From Mytilus californianus (Eukaryota > Mollusca > Bivalvia > Mytilida > Mytilidae): DNA of 64,000 bases. The translations under genes and the position numbers were made by a program. The notes below the pieces were generated by a model. It saw nothing but the letters and a program-made list of their open reading frames with translations. It searched no databases and was not told the DNA's origin. Each line of letters begins with the position of its first letter. Within the stretch, counting starts at the first letter, position 1. The stretch is from contig NW_026262690.1 in NCBI RefSeq assembly GCF_021869535.1, positions 89,573,995 through 89,637,994 of the forward strand. Reading direction: 5' to 3'. Below, in pieces: positions 1 through 10,473 of this stretch.

Positions 1-57
1 TTCAAAAATTTATGTACTTTAACTAGTAAAAAATATAATAATGTTAAAGCAGTACAA

Positions 58-770
58 CTAATACATACTTTGACCACTGTGTCCTTTAGAGGTCACAGGA
101 TTTTCAAATAAGGAGGGGGATTCAGATCTGTCACCAACAATTTCTTCTGAACACACAATTATAGTTTTTGAGGCTTCATCATGACCATATCCAGACAATT
201 CATCCATCACAGACACATTGCCCAGACATAATATAGGTTCTGCATTCCGTTTTGGTCTAATTATTTCTCTTCCACAGTAAAATTTCAAGTTGTCCTCATC
301 TTCAACCTCAACTTCTTCATCTGCTTCACCTAGAAATTCACGCATGTAGAAACTTTTCTTCCTTCCAAATACTGTTGTATAGCTATGATCATGATGAGGC
401 TGAGTTCTACTTAAGAGCTCTATAATTAATTGTTCATTTTCTTCCAGCCTCCTTTCCGTTTCTTCTCTGCAATACTTGTCTGTTTGTTCCACTGGTTGAA
501 CATCATTTTTTCCTTTGATTATCCTGTTCCCAGGTTTCAATTCCTTATTAGGCTGTTTAATTATAGTTTTTGTTCTGTCACTTCTCCGTAATGTAGAAGA
601 ATCATTTTCATCACCAGAAATTTGGTCCATGCTATCCCTACTGTCCTCTGTTACTTCACCACTCTTCAATTCTGCTGGGGTAGTTGTGTTTGGTATATTG
701 TCATATTTACTTGTTTTTAATGCTGTAAATTTCATTTTCTTGGTTACTGTTTTCTTGCTAGCTGCCATTT
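58..770 (-). CDS. Minus-strand gene, terminal coding exon
   Basis: The acceptor (CTCTATTATAG) lies just above 770. The phase-1 G carried from the 1472-1404 exon gives Glu, then the frame reads MAASKKTVTKKMKF and runs open for about 237 codons to TAG at 60-58. The ATG at 768-766 is in frame but internal: the upstream exons join it without a shift. The segment is Lys/Ser-rich at first, then contains RRSDRTK, a Glu-rich likely helix (ETERRLEENEQLIIELL) and an acidic run. No AATAAA is visible in the 57 bases left after the stop. Confidence 0.8.
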
Positions 771-3700
771 CTATAATAGAGGAAAAAGCTTTATACACCT
801 TATCAAACAAATTCAACAATTTTCAAATAAACAAATTCAACAATTTTCAAATCAGTTTGAATCTTCAAGTGGTTCGCAGGAAAAAAGAAAGACATTTTTT
901 TTAAACCTGAAATTTCCAGTTCTACATACAATATGAGCTGAATTTATCCACATCCATAAAATCATAAAAATTGCAGATAATGTAAATATCAATGTCAAAT
1001 CAGGAGTGTAACAATGAGAATAATTTAAAAGATGTATGTTTTTTCAATTTTGTTAAATGAACTCTCTGAAACATGTTCATATGAGTAAAATTATAGTGAC
1101 AATAGCATGTTGTGAAGTGATTTTACATAAACATCAAGTGTAACCCTACCATAAAGGTTATGGGCCTGGACAATGCACAAAATCTAATGAGGGCTTGTTA
1201 TTTTGTTTTTTTGGTAAACTTTTGTAGATTTTTATTGCGTGTTTAACTGTATTTTTCTTCCATTTTCATAATATTCAATCTTATAAGTTTTGGTGCTTGT
1301 CCTTTACTACAGGCTACTTTTATATGTCTGCTTTAAGTAAACTTACATTGTTGGGTTGCTGTATCACTGACATTTACCCCACACAATTTCTTTTATTACT
1401 TACCTGCTAGTCTTTTATTTTTCATATGAACAGGTTCAGCTTCAAAGTAAAAACGTTCTTTTCTATCAGGATCTGAAATAGTTGTAGATGTGTATGATTG
1501 CCAATCTAATTATTATTGTATCCAATAGAAAACAAGTGAATATGTGAGCTACTGCTCACTAATGATACCCCTGCCCTGCTAAAAGTATAAGGTAAACAGG
1601 AAGTTGTTGAGTGACGGTATAGCTGATTCATATAAATCCTGAAACAAAATTTCAGAAATCCTTGTAATGTAGTTCCTGAGAAAGATGCGAAGAAAAATAT
1701 TCATGGGACGGACGGACTGACGGATGGACAGACAGAGGTAAAACAGTATATCCCCACTTTTTTAAAGTGGGGGTATAATAAATATATTTCAATGAAAGCA
1801 CCAAAGCATTTATCGAAAGTTAAGTTCCAATGGTATCTCTAAGAACTTCTCAACCAATTTATTTTAAAAAGAATTAAAGAACCTTAGTGAGGGCGCTCAC
1901 ATACCCCACGTCCCCACATTGTCATTGGAGAAATAAAATATGTGTAAGAAAAAAAAATTGTATAAGAAAAAAAAATTGAATCATAATTTCCTGTCAATAT
2001 GTGTACATAGTATGTCCTTATTATCTACAAAGTTTCATGAAATTATGTTGTGTGGTTTCAGAGGAGTTGCGATGACAAACTGTTGCAGAAGTACATTGAA
2101 GCAAATAAGTTCAAAGGGGCGTAACGCCTAGAAAAAAAATTGAATTATAATTTCCTGTCGATATGCACATCTACATAGTATGTCCTTATTATCTACAAAG
2201 TTTCATGAAATTCTGTTGTGTGGTTTCAGAGGAGTTGCGATGACAAACTGTTGCAGTAGTACATTGAAGCAAATAAGTTCAAAGGGGCGTAACTCCTAGA
2301 AAAAAAATTGAACCGTAATTTCCTGTCGATATGCACATCTACATAGTATGTCCTTATTATCTAAAAAGGTTTCATGAAATTCTGTTATGTGGTATCAGAG
2401 GAGTTGCGATGACAAACTGTTGCAGTAGTACATTGAAGCAAATAAGTTCAAAGGGGCGTAACTCCTAGAAAAAAAATTGAACCGTAATTTCCTGTCGATA
2501 TGCACATCTACATAGTATGTCCTTATTATCTAAAAAGGTTTCATGAAATTCTGTTGTGTGGTATCAGAGGAGTTGCGATGACAAACTGTTGCAGTAGTAC
2601 ATTGAAGCAAATTAGTTCAAAGGGGCGTAACTCCTAGAAAAAAAATTGAATCGCAATTTCCTGTCGATATGCACAACTACATAGTATGTCCTTATTATCT
2701 AAAAAGGTGTCGTGAAATTCTGTTGTGTGGTTTGAGAGGAGTTGCGATGACAAGAAACAGGACTGATCGACTGACGGACAGACGGACGGGTCAAAAACAT
2801 TATACCCTCTGCAACTCGTTGCGTGGGGTATAATAACAGCCTAGCTTTTACAATTGGATGAATTTTACTTATTTGACCAATTTATTTGAGTGAAAATCCT
2901 GTCAGTGGGTGAATCTTTTTCAGCACTTAACAGGTTGGAATCAATTCCCAAAAAGGGATATAACACATTTTTGCAAACAATATCCCAAATAGGATATAAA
3001 TTAACTGTGCAAAAATGTTCTTTTTTTTCTATTTTGGGGGAAATATTACAAGTAGTACATGTACTTATAAATTTTATTACATGAATATACATTGTAACTT
3101 ATGGTTCATGACTTTTCAAAAATCAGAAGGGATTGCTAGATTTCTCCTACATGTATATCCTATGTATTTCCAGAAGAATATTCAATATTTTTATTCTCTA
3201 ATATCTCCCTTTTCAAATTACTCAATATCATACATAATTACATGGAGTTCTAATATAATAATAATTATCTTACCATTCTCTTCATCAACTAATTGCTCAA
3301 GATGTTTATGTAAATGATTCCTCATCTTCATTCTTGCACCAGATTCATTTCCAAAACTTCTGAACTGAGTCTGGCATTTCCTTGGCATTAAGTAACATGT
3401 ATATATGAAGTTTCTTGTCATTTCATTAGATGACATTTCAGCATAAAAGTTGACTAAAAACTTGTCTGAAAGTGTTTTTATCTGTTTTAGGTTTAAAATC
3501 TCCAAAGATGATAACAATCTCATAGTCTGAAAAAAAATAAATATCATTGGATCAATCATAATAAGATACATCACTAGACCAATGACAATAAAAGAACAGA
3601 CTTCCAATGCACATATTTTATCTATCCAAGGTACAAGGGCAATAACTAAATAAAACACTTTTATTTTGTAGCGCTAACGAGGCCATTTTCCATAAATTTA

Positions 3701-6700
3701 ATATTTCCAAGGGGCATAACTCTTTAACAAAAGTTGATCATCCACCATTATAAAAGTTGTCCAAGATATTGCTGATATTAACCTATAGTATAAGTTTTAT
3801 AAAAATCTGGCAAGAATTATACCCGAGAGAGCGCTAACGAGGCAGTTTTCCTTAAATTTAATATTTCCAAGGGGCATAACTCTTTTTTTAAAAAGTCGAT
3901 CGCCCACCATTATAAAACTTGTCTGAGACATTGCTGATATTAACCTATAGTATGAGTTTTATCAAAAAATCGGGCAAGAATTGTACCCGTGAGAGCACTG
4001 ACGAGGCCATTTTCCATGAATTTAATATTTCCAAGAGGCATAACTCTTTTAAAAAAAGTGGATCAGCCACCATAATAAAAGTTGTCAGAGATATTGCTGA
4101 TATTAACCTATAGTATAAGTTTTATAAAAATCTGGCGGACACACGGACGGAAACCCTGTATTTCCATGTCCCCCGCAACGCGTTATGCGGGGGACAACAA
4201 TATTGCTAAATTGCCAAATGGCCCCAACCACTGTGTATTTAGAATACAGTCACTACTTATTATCAAAACTTTCTGACAAACAGTTTTAGAGGAGTTGCAG
4301 GGGGAGCGAAGTGGAAGTCAGGGATGGGAACTGGGGATAGAGGGGGAGTAAAATTGAGACATTCTGGGAAATTGTTTTGACTGATTTTCGTCTGGGAGTA
4401 AGGAGGAAGTGGGAGTTGGGGGTAGGGAAGTGGGAACAGTCTTGGGAGTATTTTTGTGTTTCTGACAGACGAAAAAAAATAACTTTATCCTAAGATCTTT
4501 AGTGGCAGAAGATAATAATTCAAAATTAGAAATATCAAGGTGTTGGAAGAAAAGGAACATGAACAACTTTTGGTTACATGAATCATTCCAATAAAATAAT
4601 GTTCTACAACTTGATTTTAATTTGATAGAATGCTAGACAGTGTCAAACACTCAGAAAAAATGAAAACAACTTCAATGCGTACTTCAAATGCTGAACAGTT
4701 TACTCTGATGGAATACTAACCGTCTTACCTGGACCTAAATTTTCAGTGTAATTGAAACTTAAATACTATTGTTTGTAAATATAAACTGTTGACACAGAGA
4801 TATGTCTTGTCTTAATGTCATTTTGATAGTATAATGCAAATGTTGAATTTAAAGGCTATACTTTGACATGTCAAGCATGTAAAGCATGCAAAATATTCAA
4901 AGTCAATGACTAATGACAGAAAGTGCAGGGCCAAATAACCTCTTTGGAAAAGGGTAAAACTCTTACTTAACAAATTCTGCTACTTCCTACTGCAATTAGA
5001 GAAATAAATTGACAAGGACCAGGGCCCCATTGGTATACCAATTATGTGTTGTTAAACATGAGGAATGATTAAGGGTATAACCCTAACAATAAGCCCAATT
5101 ATTATAACAATAACTACTATTTATGATAGCACACATATATCCAATACATTTTTATTTACAGCACACTGACACATATATCCAATACATTTCTATTATTCAG
5201 CACACTGACACATATATCCAATACATTTTTATTATTCAGCACACTGACACATATATCCAATACATTTTTATTGTTCAGCACACTGACACATATATCCAAT
5301 ACCTTTTTATTATTCCTTTTAGGTTCACTTTCAAGTGTTTCTGTAGCAACTTGTGCTAGTACATCTAACGACATGTAATTTGATTGGTCTTCTTCATTTT
5401 CTTCAACCTTTACTGACCTTTTCCTTGTTCTAGATTCTACAAAACATTAGTATCATTTTTTTAGATTAATCAAGTCCATTACACTTTAATGTAAAGTCTT
5501 GTGGTAAATAATTAGTATGCAACAATCAGCAGGGCTCACACTACTTCAGAATCATAGGGAGAAGTGACTTCTCTTTTTGAAACTGAGAGGGAGAAGTGGT
5601 GACATTTGAAAGAGAAGTGCTTGTTCGCTTGCGGCGCTACACTGTTTGGTTTTTACTATAATACAAAGGGCCATATGTATCTTATTTTTTCATATTGTTC
5701 CATTTATACCTGGGAATACAATAAAGGTAACAGTTCAAATTCAAAGTTGTTTAATTTTATCATATCTAGTTGCACAATCATATTAGTCCTCTTGTTAGAA
5801 AAAAAGTTAAATATCTAGCAATAATAAAAAAGATTTTTTTATATCAAAAAGGAAAAAAAGTTGTTATATCAATTAGAATTCAATTTAAAATGTACTCTGT
5901 TATCTTGTTTATGAAATTCAGTGTTTCTCATTAAAAAATATATAAATTTAACACAGTTAAGCTTGGACCTAGTATTCCCAGAGTTGATCAATTTTAATTA
6001 CTAAATTGAAACAATGCATATACATACCATGGAAATATATACATTAATCAAGAAGATCTAACCAAAAGTATGTTAATGCGCGTGGAATGGGTATTTTTTT
6101 CCTTTTGAGGTCAATATTCCTCTGTCAGCTGTGCCATTCATGTGTCCGTAATCATTATCGTAAGAATCCGGATTTCGGTCATAGCTGGTCCGGTTCCGAT
6201 CAGTCATTGTCAGTAGTTTATACAAATATTTCAATAGAGGACGAAGAAAAATTTACAAAAATTAACGATGTTTGACACGCTATTTGGAAAGAAATATGAC
6301 ATTTTTAATGCAATACATGGATAACAAATTTACTTCAGGCAAATTTCATCACGTTCTAATGAAGTAACAAACTTATTTTGCCGAAAGTTAGAATGATTTG
6401 ATGTACGCCTTGAGTAACAAGTACCGGAAGTGATAAACAATTGTTTTTTATGAAATAACATGCAACCAACTTTAAAATCAATGCTTTAATCACTTTTCTG
6501 AAGAAAATAAATCGTTTATGTCCTTGAATTTCTTTACTTTTAAATGAAAAATTGCTGTTCATCGATTTGGTAAAAATTGAATATTGCCGATGACAAAAGT
6601 AACTGAAAGCGAGTATCCTAAACAACAGGGCGACTAGATTTCGCTTTTGACAGTCGGGCAAAGCGAAGTGACGACTGGGAAAGCGACTTTGTCACCCCAG

Positions 6701-9329
6701 TCGCATGGTAGCGTGAGCCCTGAATCAGGTACTGTTAAATGAGATCCTATTCATGATGAACTGTTTTAGTTAACTTTCATTCTTCAAAGGTCAAAAAGTA
6801 ATATTATACATTATAAAGTTTATTTTACAATACAGGCCCTCCAGCCCAATGTCATGACTGTACATTTATAAATGTTACAATTGATAACAGTAATTTATAA
6901 TGCCAACTGCAGTTAAATAGTAACATCCTAACAATAAACAGACTTACATCATTTCTAAAGCAATTAGGTCACACTGGCCAACTTGCACATATTTTATCTT
7001 TCCAAGGGCAATATCTTAACATTTTTTTTTTTAAACTTTTTAATAAATATCTTACAAGAAATGAAGGCATGATATGATTATCACTGACAATGTTATTTTC
7101 CATATATTTCTATTTCCAAGGGGAATAACTGCTGCAAAATAGTTGGTAGTCACTCTTCCAAGACATTATTGATATATAAACTTGATAAAAATTTGACAAG
7201 AAATGTAGATGTGAGTGTGCTTACAACAAATGAATTTCTATATAAAAAAAAAATTCCAAATGACACAACTCTTAAAAAATAGTAGTTTGGCACAGATTCA
7301 AACTTGTCCAAAACATTACTAATAAAAAATTTTAATATAAATTTCACAAATATCCGACTATTGTCCGTTTGACTTCTATAAATCTTCAGAAAATAATTCT
7401 AAAAAATTCATTTTTACAAAAAAAATATTTTTTTTCTTGATGTATGTTAATGTATGATATATACGAACTCTGACTATGAATATCATAATTTTAGGCCAAT
7501 AATCAAAAAAGTTACCCATTAGGTCTCTATGTTACTCCTATTTTTTTTATATAAAATACTTGATGGAGTAAGTAAGAATAGTGTAACAGCCTTCCATTCA
7601 AAACTAAAAACATAAGACATGTGCTTTAAACCTGTTTCATTATACCATGTGACTTTTCTCATTTAAATAATGCTGACCAGCAAATAAACTAGGACTTCAT
7701 TTAAGTTTTATGTCATCATTGTCATGTGATTACAGAACTTATTGTATACATGATTTTGTATTTTTCATTGTTCAATTTCTATGAGTAACCTTAGTAATAT
7801 TTTCCATTGGACATTACTAGTATAACATTTTTATAAACTACAAAGTAGTTTTATGCAAAATTCAGTTTAGAAATTTTATTAAAAAGTTCCCCTTTTCATC
7901 AGTAAAGGTCTTTATGGTTATATTTTATCTAATTTTATTTTCATATTTTGAAAGTCATAAGCTGTGTTTTTTCAAGAAAAAAGTAAATATTAAATGTATT
8001 CTGTAAATACTTATTGGTGAAACTTTTTAGAGGCTCTCCATTTTGTTAATACTGTCATCGTGCTTTAAGCATGAAAAGCTTGCTTATATTCTTTTATAAG
8101 ATATATATAAATATATAATCAAATTAAGGTAACAAAAATTAAGATTTGGTTGGGAATAAAAACAAAATAAAACACCTGATTATAATATTTTTTCCCACAA
8201 ATAACATCTTTGTAGATACATGCAAATTCATTTATAAAATCATATAAAACCAGTAATAAAAAAACTTAGATGATGGTCATTTTTCATGACATGTATAGTG
8301 TCCTTTGATATTTAAATGAGTTAAGTCACATGGTACAATGAAACAGGTTTAAAACACATGTCTAATGTTTTTGTTTTGAATGGAAGGCTGTTACACTATT
8401 CATACTTACTCCATCAAGTATTTTATATAAAAAAAAAATAGAAGTAACATAGAGACCTAATGGGCAACTTTTTTGATTATTGGCTCAAAATTATGATATT
8501 CATAGTCAGAGTTCGTATATATCATACATTAACATACATCAAGAAAAAAAATGTTTATTTGCAGAAATGAATTTTTAAGAATTATTTTCTGAAGATTTAT
8601 AGAAGTCAAACGGACCATACAATTGTAGACTTGAGAGTGCTTACAACATGTACAATGCAATTTTCTATAGAATTTATATTTCCAAGAGGAATAACTCTTT
8701 AAAAATAGTTGTTTGTCACTGATTAAGAACTCCTCCAAGACATTGGTAATATCAACCCGAAATATAAATTTCATAAAAATCTGTCAAAGAATTGTACATG
8801 TGATAGCGCTTACAAGAACAGAGGGGTACTCGGTAGTTCTATGTCCCTTGCAAAGCTTCAGGTAGGGGACAAAAAAAAGGCATATCAGCTCATCATCAGT
8901 ATGTCACTAAGAGGAGAGATATTACACTATTTCCTAACTAATTTAACCTACTCCTAAAGACACAGCAAAAATTTTAACCCTTAATAATGAAAAAAATGCA
9001 CACTAAAAAAACCTGGGGATTCTCAAAAGTTTGCATATATGTTAGCTTTCTTTGTATTTTAGCAAAATTTCATAGACCATTGAATAATCCATGTGAAACT
9101 AGTGTCTCCAGAAACCTTGTTATTGACAGTTCATGATGCAAAGTGATCTAAATAATAAACAAGATTATATATTTTTAAGTACTTAATTACTTACCTTGCC
9201 TAGGTTTGCAAAGTAAATTAGAGATGTGCAGGTGACTAGCAGCTATTGATGATGTATGTAATTTGGCTGCCCTTGACCTTGGAGATCTTGAGAGTGAGAC
9301 ATGTGTCGACTCTTCCTCTTCACTGCTTT
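58..9329 (-). CDS. Unrecognised zinc-finger-like nuclear protein, 3' part of gene (5 exons)
   Basis: Five minus-strand exons (9329-9195, 5436-5303, 3526-3274, 1472-1404, 770-58) have consensus GT-AG junctions, and their phases fit throughout (1,0,1,1), giving about 434 residues ending in TAG at 60-58. In order: a Ser/Arg-rich segment, a basic patch (RTRKRSVKVEE), a conserved-looking block SLDVLAQVATETLE, a helical block (LSSLEILNLKQIKTLSDKF), a C-x6-C-x20-H-x3-H stretch that could bind zinc (CYLMPRKC ... HLHKH), a Lys-rich linker, and an acidic tail (EADEEVEVEDEDN). No membrane segment or signal peptide is visible. Basic patches and acidic tracts suggest a nuclear, chromatin-related role, which is inference; I do not recognise the family. 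The first exon seen begins in mid-codon, so the start lies upstream (beyond 9329) and was not found. The 3' UTR runs off the left edge. The gene is divergent to EHBP1. Confidence 0.75.
771..1403 (-). other. Intron of minus-strand gene
   Basis: Intron between the 1472-1404 exon and the last exon. It is AT-rich. A short direct repeat (AACAATTTTCAAAT, spacing about 30) occurs near 815-855. Nothing else was recognised. Confidence 0.6.
1404..1472 (-). CDS. Minus-strand gene, 69-nt exon
   Basis: The exon sits between a TATTTCAG acceptor and a G|GTAAGT donor. It is exactly 69 nt, phase 1 in and phase 1 out, so skipping it would keep frame. It encodes PDRKERFYFEAEPVHMKNKR and neighbours and follows the zinc-finger-like exon directly. 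Confidence 0.8.
1545..1782. repeat. Solo hairpin-ended repeat element
   Basis: A single unit (AAATCCTGAAACAAAATTTC...) is followed by a CGGA-rich linker (GGACGGACGGACTGACGG) and a perfect hairpin CCCCACTTT/AAAGTGGGG at 1752-1773. It has the same layout as the longer tandem elements nearby, with one core unit. Confidence 0.55.
1880..2833. repeat. Tandem-core element, about 165-169-bp units x5
   Basis: Five units start with an A-run and ATTGAA at about 1975, 2139, 2307, 2476 and 2645, a spacing of 164-169 bp. Each contains CCTTATTATCTA, CAGAGGAGTTGCGATGACAA and AAGGGGCGTAAC. After the last unit comes a CG-rich linker (GACTGACGGACAGACGGACG) and a terminal hairpin with flanking TATACCC/GGGTATA (about 2800-2832). 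The third to fifth units are more alike than the first two. It lies in an intron of the minus-strand gene. Confidence 0.8.
3274..3526 (-). CDS. Minus-strand gene, exon with zinc-finger-like motif
   Basis: The acceptor is a T-rich tract ending TTTCAG and the donor is G|GTAAGA. The 253-nt exon enters in phase 0. It encodes a helical stretch (LSSLEILNLKQIKTLSDKF), then CYLMPRKC, FRSFGNESGARMKMR and NHLHKHLEQL. Two Cys six residues apart followed by two His four residues apart make a possible C2H2-type finger with unusual spacing. This is the most family-diagnostic part of the protein. Confidence 0.8.
3664..4203. repeat. Tandem-core element, about 165-bp units x3
   Basis: Three units begin GCGCTAACGAGGC or a variant (about 3669, 3832, 3995) and contain TTAATATTTCCAAGGGGCATAACTC-like blocks and TTGCTGATATTAACCTATAG. 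The array ends with CGGACACACGGACGG and a hairpin GTCCCCCGCAAC ... GCGGGGGAC (about 4168-4197). It belongs to a different sequence family from the 1880-2833 array, but the layout is the same. Confidence 0.8.
4204..5123. other. Intron stretch with no recognised feature
   Basis: A G-rich patch at 4290-4450 (GGGAGTAAGG-type runs) makes open frames that look compositional. No gene, RNA or dated repeat was recognised. Confidence 0.5.
5124..5312. repeat. 39-bp minisatellite at a splice donor
   Basis: About five copies of a 39-bp unit (CACACTGACACATATATCCA plus T-rich remainder). On the minus strand each unit reads AAAAATGTATTGG..., a near copy of the exon 5436-5303 donor AAAAAGGTATTGG. As 39 is a multiple of three, read-through from the exon stays open and would add 13-residue repeats (LDICVSVLNNKNV). 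Confidence 0.85.
5303..5436 (-). CDS. Minus-strand gene, exon ending at a minisatellite
   Basis: The acceptor is TTTTGTAG just above 5436 and the donor is AAAAAG|GTATTG at 5303/5302. The exon is 134 nt and reads SRTRKRSVKVEENEEDQ, NYMSLDVLAQVATETLESE, PKRNNKK. RTRKR and PKRNNKK are likely nuclear-localisation signals. The donor sits at the edge of a 39-bp tandem repeat whose units are copies of the donor region (see the repeat at 5124-5312). Confidence 0.75.
5437..6954. other. Long intron stretch, repeat-like but unassigned
   Basis: This is part of the large intron between the exons at 9329-9195 and 5436-5303. The segment 5535-6720 begins 'CAGGGCTCACACTAC' and ends 'AGCGTGAGCCCTGAAT', an inverted pair at its edges (AGGGCTCAC / GTGAGCCCT), which suggests a degenerate inserted element of about 1.2 kb. 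No coding potential was recognised. Confidence 0.45.
6955..8885. repeat. Tandem-core element split by a foldback insertion
   Basis: Units with TATTTCCAAGGGGAATAACT and GTAGATGTGAGTGTGCTTACAA occur at 6955-7360 and resume at 8616-8885 (TATTTCCAAGAGGAATAACTC, GAGAGTGCTTACAA). The element ends in a GTCCC...GGGGAC hairpin (about 8850-8870). The middle is occupied by an unrelated foldback element, so the array was present before that insertion. Confidence 0.65.
7363..8615. mobile_element. 1.25-kb foldback element, arms of about 305 bp
   Basis: The left arm (7363-7668) starts GTCCGTTTGACTTCTATAAA. The right arm (8309-8615) is its reverse complement, ending TTTATAGAAGTCAAACGGAC. Arm-to-arm agreement is high over the full length, including CCATCAAGTATTTTATATAA and AAACAGGTTTAAA blocks. 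The AT-rich centre of about 640 bp has no open frame. No clear target duplication was resolved. The element is non-autonomous. Confidence 0.85.
9195..9329 (-). CDS. Minus-strand gene, most upstream exon found
   Basis: The acceptor is ATTTTGTAG and the donor CAAG|GTAAGT-like. The 135-nt exon enters with two bases of a split codon and leaves in phase 1. It encodes a Glu-rich start (SSEEEES) and then a Ser/Arg-rich and His-containing segment (LSRSPRSRAAKLHTSS). Because it enters in mid-codon, at least one more 5' coding exon must exist upstream; none could be identified. Confidence 0.7.
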
Positions 9330-9411
9330 CTACAAAATAGAATAGAATAATGTTAACTGCTTATCACAGCACATGAAAAAAGAGCTGAATATTTGCATCA
9401 ATTAGATATAA

Positions 9412-9470
9412 GGTGTGGTATGAGTGCCAATGAGACAAACCTCCATCATGTTAGACACATGATAATCCCC
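9412..9470. repeat. Fragment of dispersed 'GAGTGCCAATGAGACAA' repeat
   Basis: The segment GGTGTGGTATGAGTGCCAAT GAGACAA is the start of a short interspersed family common in mussel sequences, related to the copies at 30538 and 53160. Only about 60 bases remain. Confidence 0.5.
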
Positions 9471-9681
9471 CTTTAATGGAATATCTTTAATAGAATGTTT
9501 AATTTGTTCATATCTTGATTAAACATGATTAAAAGCTTGGCATTTTATACAGACACTGGTCTTTACTTGAAGACTATATGTTGACTGCTAAAAACCTTTT
9601 TTTTTTGTGTTGCTGTGGCATTGAAATCTTCATAGCAGGTCCAGTATAACTATAATTCAAGCTTATTTATCTAGATCAGGC

Positions 9682-9883
9682 TACTGTAAATTCAGAAATT
9701 ATTGCGTGCATATGTTATTGCGATTTTTGAAGAATTAACAAAAATGCATGTTTAAATATTGCGATTATAGGAAAAGCTTCATACATATATATGTCAGAAT
9801 ACAAGTTCTTATTATTGCGATACACAAGAAGTCACATTATTCGCATTGATTAAAACCTTGTCTTAATTTCTGAATTTACAGTA
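9682..9883. mobile_element. 202-bp MITE with TACTGTAAATTC termini
   Basis: The ends are perfect 20-bp inverted repeats, TACTGTAAATTCAGAAATTA and TAATTTCTGAATTTACAGTA. Inside are repeated ATTATTGCGAT motifs. The outer TA could be a TA target duplication, as in Tc1/mariner-type MITEs. A second, more decayed copy is at 36662-36864. Confidence 0.85.
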
Positions 9884-10473
9884 TATTAAGTCAATCAAGC
9901 ATAGAAAAATTATCTCCCTTTGACATTTTTCAAATGAAATTAAAGTTTCTTCATTAAAACTTGATAGTGCAGTCTTACACTTTGCAGGTTAAATAAAGAG
10001 ACATTGTTCAGTATTTCTGTATATTTTTCTTAAAACTTTTCTCATGAGTTTTAGGGGGATATTTTTTCCTGGTAAAAGTAAAAAAAATATTGCAGAACTA
10101 CATGTATGTTCAGCAGTACTAGTACTTCCTGTATTAAGTCCACAAAGATTCAGATTGCAATTTCAAAAAATAGCTAACTGAAAGGAGTAGAGCCATGATA
10201 GTTTAATCAGAAAAATTGTTCAGTATTTTGTATATTTTTTTTTTAAACTTTTCTCGCAAGTTTTTTGGGGGATGTTTTTTTTCACAGTAAAAGTTAAAAA
10301 AAAATATTGAAAAACTATATTCAGTTGTACTTTCTATATTATTTCTGCAAAGATTTAGATTGCATTTTCAAAAGGTAATAACTGATAGTAGGACCATGAA
10401 GGCCTTCATTTGGCCCTAAAAATGATCTTTGTAACATCATATGCAAAAACTTATAATTATGATCTTAAATAAG
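9884..10473. repeat. Degenerate tandem pair, about 220-bp spacing
   Basis: Two diverged copies of a unit containing TTCAGTATTT(C)TGTATATTTTT, AACTTTTCTC, AGTTTT(A/T)GGGGGAT and CAAAGATT(C/T)AGATTGCA start near 10005 and 10220. No gene was recognised. Confidence 0.6.

Noticed and set aside
1880-2833. Regular repeats considered as a CRISPR-like array
   Set aside because: Units are contiguous tandem copies of about 167 bp without unique spacers, in an animal genome.
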